64,000 nucleotides of DNA from Tildeniella torsiva UHER 1998/13D (GTDB lineage: Bacteria; Cyanobacteriota; Cyanobacteriia; Phormidesmidales; Phormidesmidaceae). Both the position numbers and the translations under genes were made by a program. Shown in pieces: positions 7,042 to 15,688 of this stretch. The DNA lies in the NCBI GenBank assembly GCA_019358835.1, contig JAHHIH010000009.1, positions 1 to 64,000 on the forward strand, written 5' to 3'. The notes under the pieces are model-generated. The model made no database searches. It saw only the letters and a program-made list of their open reading frames with translations, and had not been told where the DNA came from. How positions within the stretch are numbered: position 1 is the stretch's first letter; the number at the start of each line of letters is the position of its first letter.

Positions 7042-7530
7042 ATGACTTTTAAGCTCGATACCCTATTTGACTCACCCGACAAGCAGTACCTCGACGCCGG
7101 TGACCTCAGCACCTTGAGTCAGTACGTCAGCTCAATTCCGGAGCGCATGGCCGTCTACCGCACCCTGCGAGATCAGGAAATTGCCATAATGCAGCCCATT
7201 GCCGATGCCCTCCAGCAGCAGGCAGGTCACCCCGAGCCCTTAGTCGAGCGCAGTATGCGCAATGGGCTGATGGTGCTGCGCTACGCCGCCATGGCCATGC
7301 TGCTTGACGACGATGGCTTTGTGGAAGAGCGCTTGCAGGGCTGGCTGCCAGAGATGGTTAAAGCCTACGAAACCCAGGCGGTCGATCAACAGCTGTTTCA
7401 GCTGCTGATGCAGCAGTTGGCTAAAGTCTTTTCGCCGGCCCAGCTCAACCTGCTCAAGCCCAGCCTTGAAAAAGCCAAAAGCCTGATGCTGAACACTCGC
7501 GAAACCGTCACCCTAGCCGGGTTGCTCTAG
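7042..7530 (+). CDS. phycobilisome-like (globin-fold) protein of the PAP-like operon, second copy
   Basis: The protein is about 162 residues and homologous in layout to the gene at 5201-5677: LDAGDLSTLSQYVSSIPERM, then RTLRDQEIAIMQPIADALQQ, and the phycobiliprotein-like helix SMRNGLMVLRYAAMAMLLDD at 71-90. The chromophore Cys position is Ser71, and the Arg-Asp pair is Arg-Asn, so bilin binding is unlikely. ATG 7042 follows GGAG with 7-base spacing; the open frame before it overlaps the previous gene and is discounted. It sits where slr0146 sits in Synechocystis. Its likely role is as a protein-protein scaffold in photosystem II assembly. Confidence 0.82.
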   Translation: MTFKLDTLFDSPDKQYLDAGDLSTLSQYVSSIPERMAVYRTLRDQEIAIMQPIADALQQQAGHPEPLVERSMRNGLMVLRYAAMAMLLDDDGFVEERLQGWLPEMVKAYETQAVDQQLFQLLMQQLAKVFSPAQLNLLKPSLEKAKSLMLNTRETVTLAGLL

Positions 7531-7619
7531 GCCTAACTAGCCGCTGGGGGTTGCCCCTGCCCCGCCTATGGTTGGCGGGTTTGACCACCATCATCACTAC
7601 CCTGTGAAGGACATTAACT

Positions 7620-8282
7620 ATGGTTTCTGTTGCCGATTTACTCACCGATGGCCGGCTGCCCGGCAACTACTTTGCCCAAGATCTCTACGTGCGGGGCTCG
7701 ACCGAGCTGGGCCTGCTGGAAAATCGGCGCGGCGATCGCCTTTTGGCGATCCCTGACTCGCTGCTTCAGGCGATTTACTCTGGGCTAGAAAAAGAAACCG
7801 GCCAGGCCTCGCGGCTGGTGCTCTACAACTGTGGCCGCTGGTGGGGCAAAAACTTCTACGCCCGCTTCTGTGAAGAGCTGGCCGACTACTATAAGCAGCC
7901 CCTCTCTAGCCTGTCGATGGCCGAATTTCTCCAGTCGCTACAGCAGTGCTGGAAGACCCACGGCTGGGGTCAGATTCATCTGGATATTACCTACCGCGAT
8001 CGCGGCTTTTTGGGAGTTGAAATCTGGCATTCTCCCTTTACCGCTACGGCACCCCAGGGCCAAAAACCAGCGGGCGATCTGGAGCGCGGCATTCTTGAAA
8101 TCTTCTTTAGCCAGCTCACCGGGCGCGAGCTGCGCTGTGCCCAAACCAGCTGTACCGCTAAGGGCGACGACTGTAACCGCTTTATTCTGGGCTTAGAGAA
8201 GCGGCTACAGCCCGTAGAAGCCCTGGTGGCCAATGGCCAAGCGCACCAAGCCATTATGCAAACCCTTATGCAGCAGGGGTAA
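7620..8282 (+). CDS. V4R-domain protein (Slr0147-like)
   Basis: The 220-residue protein is homologous to the V4R protein at 5983-6666. Visible marks are a middle LVLYNCGRWWGKNFYARFCE, then the C-terminal ILEIFFSQLTGRELRCAQTS followed by CTAKGDDCNRFILG (about residues 168-190), the cysteine pattern of V4R domains. ATG 7620 follows AAGGA with good spacing. It corresponds to slr0147 of the Synechocystis operon. Together with the preceding gene it forms the second phycobilisome-like/V4R pair. The GTG-started kinase gene begins 8 bases after its stop. Confidence 0.87.
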   Translation: MVSVADLLTDGRLPGNYFAQDLYVRGSTELGLLENRRGDRLLAIPDSLLQAIYSGLEKETGQASRLVLYNCGRWWGKNFYARFCEELADYYKQPLSSLSMAEFLQSLQQCWKTHGWGQIHLDITYRDRGFLGVEIWHSPFTATAPQGQKPAGDLERGILEIFFSQLTGRELRCAQTSCTAKGDDCNRFILGLEKRLQPVEALVANGQAHQAIMQTLMQQG

Positions 8283-8289
8283 ACAAACG

Positions 8290-10116
8290 GTGGCCCTCAC
8301 CCGGCAAATTCGGCGATCGCAGTATTACATTCTAGGGCTGGTCGGGCACGGGCAGTTTGGTCGCGTCTACTGCGCCATCCACCGCAAAACCGGTGACTTG
8401 GTAGCCATTAAAGACCTTCACAAAGACCGCTTCCCCACCCACAAGTTTTTGCGGGAGCTGCGGTTTTTAATTAGCCTTGAGCATCCCAGCATTGTCACCT
8501 GCCATGCGCTGGAGCACTCCACCAGCGGTCGCCAGCTGGTACTGGATTACTGTGAGGGCGGCACGCTGCGATCGCTGCTCGAAAGCGACACCGTACTCAC
8601 CGTTCAAGAGGTGCTGGGCTTTGTCCTAGATATTCTCGCGGCCCTGGAGTGCGCCCATCGCCAGGGCATTGTGCACTGCGACATCAAGCCCGAAAACATT
8701 CTTATGGAGCTGGTGCCCGGCGGCTGGGTGGCGCGGGTGTCTGACCTGGGCATTGCCCGCCTCAGCCAGGAGGCCACCCAGGCCGATATGGGCCACACCG
8801 GCTCACCGGCCTATATGGCCCCAGAGCGGTTTTATAACCAGCATCCTCCCGCCGCCGACCTCTACGCGGTGGGCATTATTTTGTACGAGCTGCTGTTGGG
8901 CCAGCGGCCCTTTTCGGGCACCCCCATGGAGCTGATGGTGGCCCACCTCAATCGCCCGCCGGTTGTGCCGACCCAGGTGGCCGAGCCCTTTAGCCAGGTG
9001 CTGCGCAAAGCTCTGCAAAAGCTATTGCCCAAGCGATACCTCAGAGCCCGCGACATGCGCGCCGATCTGATGGCTGCCTACCAGGCGTACGAAACTCAGG
9101 GGGGGCTGGGGCAGCCTGCCTTTGCCAAAACGCTGCCGGAGTTAGATTTAGCGGCAGATTTGCCCTTTGTAACGCTGCCTCATTCCACCAGTGTGATGGG
9201 GCTGGTGCCTCTGCCCCACCAGGGCCATCTGCTGGTGACCTGTAGCCAGCAGCGAGTGTGGTTTTATCACTGGCCCCAAGCGGGCATGACAACGCCCAAA
9301 GATAGCCAAGGGTTTACGCTGCCCGCCCCCGTGCAGCGGTTTTTGCCGACTCCCCAAGGTGGCCTATTGGTCACTACCGAATCGCTGCATCTGCTATCGA
9401 TGACCCACGGGCTGGGCTGCATTGCCCACGGTCTTTGCCCCGATGGGGTAGCGGTTGCCCCCCATGGGCGTTGGTTTGCCACGGCCCAGCCGGCGACCGA
9501 AAATTCCTTTGCCGTGTCTTTACGTCAGCTGACGATGTCGTCGGGGCAGGGGGTGAAAATATCGGCCCCGGCAACTGTGGCGATCGCTGGCAACAGCGGC
9601 GATCGCTTAATTGCCCTACTGGCTCCAGATAACCGCCACGCCGCGCTGGTTGTGCGCCGAGGCAGCCGTACGCTGTTTCACGCAATAACCCGCCGGGGCA
9701 CCTGCCTGGGGTCGGTTTCAGCCTCGGTGCCCCTGCATACCCTGGTGCCCACCCAGACCCCCTATCGCTATCTGGCCCTAGAAGAAAACTGCCCCAATAC
9801 CTTGCTGATTGTCGATCTAAAGCCCTTTAGGATGCTGCGATACCGGCTCGATATCGCCCCCCAGTGGCTGTTTGAAACCGCTGTGGGCTATGGCTTACTG
9901 AGCCAAGAAGGGGGATTTTCGCTGATTAACGACGAAGGTCGCATCATTAACCGTACGGCCGGGCTGCCGCGACCTCAGGCCATGGTAGCTTGCCACTCTA
10001 AGACCGGCGCCGATGGGCTAGCACCTACCCAATATCTATGGAGTGTGAGCGCAGGTCAGCAGAGCCGAATCTACCCGGTGGATTTAGCCCACCTAGCTCC
10101 CGATATTCTGTTTTAG
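8290..10116 (+). CDS. spkG: Ser/Thr protein kinase, SpkG-like, with beta-propeller-like C-terminal half
   Basis: A eukaryotic-type protein kinase of about 608 residues closes the PAP-like operon. The kinase domain (about residues 11-280) has all key motifs: GLVGHGQFGRV loop, VAIK lysine (about 41), HCDIKPENIL catalytic loop, SDLG for DFG, and APE. The half after about residue 300 has no transmembrane segment. It shows repeating short beta-rich units (GHLLVTCSQQRVWFYHW, GGLLVTTESLHLLS), suggesting a degenerate beta-propeller. GTG 8290 is chosen, after the upstream stop; ATG 8233 would overlap the previous gene by 50 bases. Position and kinship point to SpkG (slr0152). The substrates are unknown. 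Confidence 0.88.
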   Translation: MALTRQIRRSQYYILGLVGHGQFGRVYCAIHRKTGDLVAIKDLHKDRFPTHKFLRELRFLISLEHPSIVTCHALEHSTSGRQLVLDYCEGGTLRSLLESDTVLTVQEVLGFVLDILAALECAHRQGIVHCDIKPENILMELVPGGWVARVSDLGIARLSQEATQADMGHTGSPAYMAPERFYNQHPPAADLYAVGIILYELLLGQRPFSGTPMELMVAHLNRPPVVPTQVAEPFSQVLRKALQKLLPKRYLRARDMRADLMAAYQAYETQGGLGQPAFAKTLPELDLAADLPFVTLPHSTSVMGLVPLPHQGHLLVTCSQQRVWFYHWPQAGMTTPKDSQGFTLPAPVQRFLPTPQGGLLVTTESLHLLSMTHGLGCIAHGLCPDGVAVAPHGRWFATAQPATENSFAVSLRQLTMSSGQGVKISAPATVAIAGNSGDRLIALLAPDNRHAALVVRRGSRTLFHAITRRGTCLGSVSASVPLHTLVPTQTPYRYLALEENCPNTLLIVDLKPFRMLRYRLDIAPQWLFETAVGYGLLSQEGGFSLINDEGRIINRTAGLPRPQAMVACHSKTGADGLAPTQYLWSVSAGQQSRIYPVDLAHLAPDILF

Positions 10117-10214
10117 AGCTTTTAGCTCACTGTTTTAGCAGAAGCATTGAATCGTTCACCCTGCGATCGCAGGTTAGTCTAAACTTTAGGGCTGTTGTTG
10201 CAAGAACTACCCCT

Positions 10215-10604
10215 ATGCTGGAGTTTATGACCCTGCCCAATAATCTGCTGCCCCCAGTAGCGCCCTACTCCCACGCGGTGCGGGCGGGAGACTTTTTGTT
10301 TGTCACCGGGCAGCTAGCAGAAGATCCGGCCACGGGCGAAGTGGTTAAAGGCCCCATCGAAGAACAGACCCGTCGAGTGATGGATAACCTCACCCTAGTG
10401 CTTGACCACGCGGGCAGCGGTTTTAACAAGGTGGTCATGGCGAGGATATTTGTTACCGATTTTCGCTACTACGAAACGGTCAACGCCATTTATCAGTCTT
10501 ATTTTGGTGACGCTCCCCAGCCCAGCCGCACGACGGTGGGGGTCACGGCCTTAGCGGGCTATGGAGATGTGGAAATTGATTTGATTGCCTACTGCGGTGA
10601 GTAG
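10215..10604 (+). CDS. ridA: RidA-family imine/enamine deaminase
   Basis: The 129-residue protein is of the YjgF/YER057c/UK114 (RidA) family. It hydrolyses reactive 2-aminoacrylate-type intermediates from PLP enzymes and protects metabolism. Family marks are LLPPVAPYSHAVRAGDFLFV, VTGQLAEDPATGEV, EEQTRRVMDNLTLVLDHAG, and the C-terminal PQPSRTTVGVTALAGYGDVE with the conserved Arg and Glu. ATG 10215 gives the standard family length, while the longer open frame overlaps the kinase gene. It is probably a separate unit from the PAP-like operon, as about 98 bases separate them. Confidence 0.95.
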   Translation: MLEFMTLPNNLLPPVAPYSHAVRAGDFLFVTGQLAEDPATGEVVKGPIEEQTRRVMDNLTLVLDHAGSGFNKVVMARIFVTDFRYYETVNAIYQSYFGDAPQPSRTTVGVTALAGYGDVEIDLIAYCGE

Positions 10605-10613
10605 GGACATAGA

Positions 10614-10740
10614 TGGGTAGGGACAATGAGGGTTCCCTGTCCATCTATAGAATGTGTTTCAGTGGAATGTGTCTCGGTGACCGATGACGCTGGGCCAGTC
10701 CGGCGCTGCGCAATGGCGCCATTGGCGGACTGGCCCAGCG
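10614..10740. repeat. two stem-loop repeats after ridA
   Basis: Stem 1 is imperfect, ATAGATGG (10611-10618) with CCATCTAT (10640-10647). Stem 2 is a perfect 15-bp inverted repeat (10688-10702 and 10726-10740) enclosing a further 14-bp palindrome, CAATGGCGCCATTG (10711-10724). There is no T run after stem 2, so it may be a REP-like element rather than a simple terminator, though it lies between convergent genes. Confidence 0.6.
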
Positions 10741-10783
10741 CTCCGCATCAAGTGCCTTGACTGTTTACCGGGTCAGTCCTCCC

Positions 10784-11137
10784 CTAGCCAAACCCAAACA
10801 TAGAGACGAAGCAGGCCCCGTTGACCAGGGCTGTCAGCACAGCGGCAATGACAACCCCCTTAGACCTGGCGATGAGCTGTCGCCGCCGGAGGGTAATGAC
10901 TAACGGAATCACATAGAGCAGCTGCCAGAATAAGAAGCCTGCCGCTCCAATAAACCAGGGAATAGCAAACGCGTAGTCGCCAATGCCAATTACGGCCAAC
11001 AACAAGCCTAAAAGAAATATCAGTGCCCCTGCTATGGCATGGCAGCCCAGCACCAGCAGCATGCCCTTAACAATTTCTAGAGTTTCACTGGGGGGCGCGG
11101 GGTCGTTTTGGGGTGGGGGATCGGTGGGGTTAGTCAT
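10784..11137 (-). CDS. small membrane protein of the lgt-like/radical SAM operon
   Basis: This 117-residue protein is of unknown function. A Pro/Asp-rich cytoplasmic start (TNPTDPPPQNDPAPP) precedes three predicted membrane helices: GMLLVLGCHAIAGALIFLLG, AIPWFIGAAGFLFWQLLYVI, and a C-terminal VVIAAVLTALVNGACFVSMF. A basic loop (TLRRRQLIARSKG) lies between the second and third. Its ATG overlaps the stop of the radical SAM gene by 4 bases (11134-11137), so it is translationally coupled to it. It is likely an accessory or anchor for that enzyme; this is inference from the coupling. Confidence 0.8.
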   Translation of the reverse strand: MTNPTDPPPQNDPAPPSETLEIVKGMLLVLGCHAIAGALIFLLGLLLAVIGIGDYAFAIPWFIGAAGFLFWQLLYVIPLVITLRRRQLIARSKGVVIAAVLTALVNGACFVSMFGFG

Positions 11138-12570
11138 GGCGCTAGGGTGGGAGTGGCGGCTTGAACTTCGGCCAGTTTAGCGGCCCCAGCACTGCCCTCC
11201 CGATAAAACAAGTTGTAGGTATCGAAAGGGATGATGCGGCCATCAGGGTGGACGATGTGAATGCACGATCGCTTCACCGATCGCACGTCAAAATTGTAGG
11301 CATCGAGAAACTGCACAATCATAATGCGAAAAATATTCTCGTAGCTGATGCCGCTGGGCACTGGCACCTGGGGCAGGCAGCAGAGCAATTGCTTCAGCGC
11401 ATTGGCGGCCGTAGCGGGCGAGTGGCTAGTGGAAAACAGCTCGAAGATCTTTTGCTTGAGCTGGGGGTCTTGCTCGTAGAGCACCGAGTTAGGCATCATG
11501 TCCACAAAAGTCGGAGTCGAGAACATGCCCGTCAGCGGGATCACCTGACCCTTGACCTTGAGGGCGTAGGCCATGGCCAGCGAGTCGGGATGACAGGGCA
11601 CCGGTAGAATATCCTGCGGCTTGAAGTGGGGGCTTTGATCGAGGATGGCGCGGCGTACTTCGGTGAGGGTGTAGCGATCGCGCCCCGCCTCAAACCCCTC
11701 TAGCCTTCCCGCCGCCTGAATGGGCTGAAACGTGACACCGCGCACGCACCGCTGAGCTAGGGCATAGTCAATGATTTTGCCAATTTCGTGGTCGTTGAGC
11801 CCTTTTTTGACCGTGACAACTAAGGTGGTGGAGAGGTTGAGATCGTTGAGGCGATCGATCGCCTGCTGCCGCGTGGTGCGCAAGTCAGTTCCCCTCAGCT
11901 CTCGCAGGGCTTTTTCCTCAAAGCTGTCGAATTGTAGGTAGATCTCGGTGCCGGTTTTGTACTCGGCGAGGCGATCGCAGAACTCCGCATCTTGGGCAAT
12001 CCTCAACCCGTTGGTGTTGATCATCAAATGCTGAATCGGTCGGGCCTTGACCAGCTCCAGCACTTTGAAGAATTCAGGATGCAGGGTGGGTTCGCCGCCG
12101 CTAAGCTGCACCACCTGGGGGCTGCCCTCGTTGGCCACCACGGCATCTAACATGCGCTCGATCTCGGCCAGGGAGCGGTGGCGGCGGGGCTGCTGGGCAG
12201 CGTTGTGCTCCTCGGCACCCGAGTCGGCGTAGCAGATGGGGCAGCTCAGGTTGCAGCGATCGGTCAGCTCAATCAGCGTCAGGCAGCTGTGCTGCTCGTG
12301 GTCGGGGCAGAGACCGCAGTCATAGGGGCAGCCGTAGCGAATCGGGGTGTTGAACTTGAGCGGCATATCCCCCGGCTTAATAAACGCCTGGGTTTGCCGA
12401 TAATACTCTTCGTCGTCAGCGATCAGCACCTCTTCGCGCCCGTGGGTGGGGCAATGTTTGATCAGATACACGCCCCCGTCTTGAAAGACAATTTTGGCCT
12501 CAACTTTGCCCAGGCAGCGAGAGCACAGGCTGTTGGTCAGGGCGTAGAACAGGTAAGGGCGGGTAGGCAT
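11134..12570 (-). CDS. radical SAM protein, Tes/MJ0619-like
   Basis: The protein is 478 residues. An N-terminal Cys-rich region (Cys16, 19, 40, then CPYDCGLCPDHEQHSC at 81-96) could hold extra metal sites. The radical SAM core follows, with CNLSCPIC (Cys106, 110, 113) for the 4Fe-4S cluster, the SAM-binding VVQLSGGEPTLHPEFFKVLE, and INTNGLRIA. This layout resembles the large-radical-SAM group containing MJ0619 and archaeal tetraether synthase (Tes) rather than short activases. The exact reaction is unknown. It is flanked 10 bases upstream by an Lgt-like gene and coupled downstream to a membrane protein, which hints at a membrane lipid or lipoprotein substrate. Confidence 0.88.
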   Translation of the reverse strand: MPTRPYLFYALTNSLCSRCLGKVEAKIVFQDGGVYLIKHCPTHGREEVLIADDEEYYRQTQAFIKPGDMPLKFNTPIRYGCPYDCGLCPDHEQHSCLTLIELTDRCNLSCPICYADSGAEEHNAAQQPRRHRSLAEIERMLDAVVANEGSPQVVQLSGGEPTLHPEFFKVLELVKARPIQHLMINTNGLRIAQDAEFCDRLAEYKTGTEIYLQFDSFEEKALRELRGTDLRTTRQQAIDRLNDLNLSTTLVVTVKKGLNDHEIGKIIDYALAQRCVRGVTFQPIQAAGRLEGFEAGRDRYTLTEVRRAILDQSPHFKPQDILPVPCHPDSLAMAYALKVKGQVIPLTGMFSTPTFVDMMPNSVLYEQDPQLKQKIFELFSTSHSPATAANALKQLLCCLPQVPVPSGISYENIFRIMIVQFLDAYNFDVRSVKRSCIHIVHPDGRIIPFDTYNLFYREGSAGAAKLAEVQAATPTLAP

Positions 12571-12580
12571 GGGGACGCTG

Positions 12581-13321
12581 CTACAAAACTGTGACCTCTC
12601 GCCGCGAGAGCTGGCGTAACCCGTAGGCTATTCCCAACAGACAGGCGAGTTGAATAAAGCTTAGCCCCAAGAGCGGCTGAGAGTCGGGTTTAAGAAAATC
12701 AGCCGCAAAGCGAAAGCCAAGGTAGCCAACCAGATAGAGTTGAAACAGTCTGCCGTTAGGGAGATCGCTTTTGCGATACCAGGCCAGAAACACGCCCAAG
12801 GCAATTAAGAACCCGATTTCGTAGAGCTGGGTGGGGTGGCGGGGCAGGCCGTCGCCAAAGTCGATGCCCCAGGGTAGGGCGGTGATGGTGCCGTAGGTGC
12901 GATCGCTCAGCCCGGTTAAAAAGCACCCCACCCGCCCGATCGCCGTTCCCACCAGCAGCGGAAACACAAAGGCATCGCCGGTCGATCGCGTCAGACCAAT
13001 CCATTTTTTGGTCAGCTCCACGCCGATTAGCCCGCCCAGTAGCGCCCCCACTACCGTTTTGCCCTGCAAGCCCAGCAGCAGCCACGATCGCCAGTCGTCT
13101 CCCAGCAAATCCACATGCTGGAGCAGCACCAGAACCTTTGCCCCCACCAGCGCCCCGATCAGCCCACCCACCACCACCGAGCTGCGCTGGCTTAAGGGGA
13201 TAGCGTCCTTGCTGACGTTGCGGCGCAGCAGCCCCATGGCGACCCCGTAGGCCACTACCTCAAACACAAAATGGGGGTGGAGCTTAAACGCCCCCACCCC
13301 CAAATAAACCGGAAACACCAT
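12581..13321 (-). CDS. prolipoprotein diacylglyceryl transferase (Lgt) family protein
   Basis: The protein is about 246 residues and a polytopic membrane protein of the Lgt family, which normally moves diacylglycerol from phosphatidylglycerol to lipobox cysteines. Visible are the family signature GRVGCFLTGLSDRTYG (with the catalytic Arg), the RHPTQLYE motif, and several hydrophobic helices. ATG 13321 (VFPVYLG...) is chosen; the upstream part of the frame lacks similarity. It is the first gene of an operon with a radical SAM protein and a small membrane protein. Whether it is the housekeeping Lgt or a specialised paralogue cannot be decided from this window. Confidence 0.87.
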   Translation of the reverse strand: MVFPVYLGVGAFKLHPHFVFEVVAYGVAMGLLRRNVSKDAIPLSQRSSVVVGGLIGALVGAKVLVLLQHVDLLGDDWRSWLLLGLQGKTVVGALLGGLIGVELTKKWIGLTRSTGDAFVFPLLVGTAIGRVGCFLTGLSDRTYGTITALPWGIDFGDGLPRHPTQLYEIGFLIALGVFLAWYRKSDLPNGRLFQLYLVGYLGFRFAADFLKPDSQPLLGLSFIQLACLLGIAYGLRQLSRREVTVL

Positions 13322-13416
13322 AGATTGACGCGAGTAGGTGGGGTGAACCGCAGTGTAACCCAACAAAGTCAACCTGTTGGGTGCCGCTGGTGCTCTGGCC
13401 AACCTGCCTTTGGACG

Positions 13417-14625
<1,209 letters not shown>

Positions 14626-14807
14626 TTCCCTACTTTCGTTAGACGATTCGTTTATGCAGCCGTCCTGAGCGGACGACTGGCTGGGCCAAAGCCTGGGGTT
14701 CTAGATAGAACGGTAACGCTCTGGCCATGGCTATCTTATATGGAGTTGCCCGCCCTGCACTATGGCGGTTTAGCAAGATCTGATGACATAGGGAGTAGAC
14801 GTAGAAC

Positions 14808-15299
14808 CTACGGCTGTTTCCCCATAACTCGAGCATACCGATCTAAAAATTGTTGAATCAGCATAGGTGAAGCTCGGAAAGACGTCTGCTGTAACCGACC
14901 AATGGCGCTGGGAAAGTCAAGCAGCCTTTCTGTTCCAGCTCTAAACAAGACTCCCAGTAGACCTGTGACTGTTAAGCTCTGAGATATCGCAGCTTGCCTG
15001 GTCTCCCAGTCGTCCAAAATTATCAGGCTTGCTTGCAGGCTGACGGCTAAGGATATGGCCTCTCGCTCACCTCGACCCAGCTTGGTTGGCAGGTTGTCGA
15101 TCAATTGGGGCACCAGCTGAATGCTTAGCCAGTCCGGCGGTGCTTCGATCCACGCCTGGATCAACCCATAGTTTTGCTCTGCCATCAGCTCATCTTTAAC
15201 GCCTGTAGGAATGATGACTGACTCAAAGAGCGCTGGCAGTAGATCAGTCTCACCAATCAAGATTAAGTAACAGATTGGTGAGGTGTCGCAAACGACCAT
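14808..15299 (-). CDS. PIN-domain (DUF3368) toxin, VapC-like
   Basis: The 163-residue protein is a putative ribonuclease toxin. The PIN fold shows the first acidic residue in VVCDTSPICYLIL, the middle acidic site in GRGEREAISLAVSL (about residues 77-90), and the third in LIILDDWETRQAA. These are the metal-binding acids of PIN nucleases, in the DUF3368 subgroup. Its GTG/ATG start at 15299 shares one base with the stop of the upstream antitoxin gene, the usual arrangement for antitoxin-toxin pairs. Confidence 0.88.
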   Translation of the reverse strand: MVVCDTSPICYLILIGETDLLPALFESVIIPTGVKDELMAEQNYGLIQAWIEAPPDWLSIQLVPQLIDNLPTKLGRGEREAISLAVSLQASLIILDDWETRQAAISQSLTVTGLLGVLFRAGTERLLDFPSAIGRLQQTSFRASPMLIQQFLDRYARVMGKQP

Positions 15300-15568
15300 T
15301 AAGACTTGGCCAGAGCGCGATCGATAGCCGTAAGATCTTGCTCAAGGTCAGCCTCTGTGTAGTGTAAGTAGGCTCCGTACTCCTTGAGTAAGGTGTCAGT
15401 GGCTAACCTTGATGGCAGCTGAAGCATACGTTGAACCTCAGCCGCATTGATGAGCTTTGAGCGGTAGGCTTCAACAGCAATGGCTTCTAGGGCCTTTTGA
15501 GACAGGCTACCCAAGTGCGCTTGCAAGCGCTGCTCAATGTCATTGGGGATATTGATGGTGATATCCAT
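15299..15568 (-). CDS. UPF0175-family antitoxin
   Basis: This 89-residue protein of the UPF0175 family is typically found before DUF3368 PIN toxins. It begins with a ribbon-like DITINIPNDIEQRLQAHLG, then KALEAIAVEAYRSKLINAAE. The C-terminal part, LLKEYGAYLHYTEADLEQDL, is the conserved toxin-contact stretch. It is first in the operon and overlaps the toxin by one base. It probably neutralises the toxin and represses the promoter in the 100 bases upstream; autoregulation is inferred from the class. Confidence 0.87.
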   Translation of the reverse strand: MDITINIPNDIEQRLQAHLGSLSQKALEAIAVEAYRSKLINAAEVQRMLQLPSRLATDTLLKEYGAYLHYTEADLEQDLTAIDRALAKS

Positions 15569-15688
15569 GAGTAACCTTTGGCAGGAGGGCTAGAGCATAG
15601 CAACCTTATATTCAAGATAGCTTTTGGACTGAGAAAACGTCTCTGGAACTTCGTTGGCCAAGCAAAGCTAGAGCCAATGGCAGATGAT

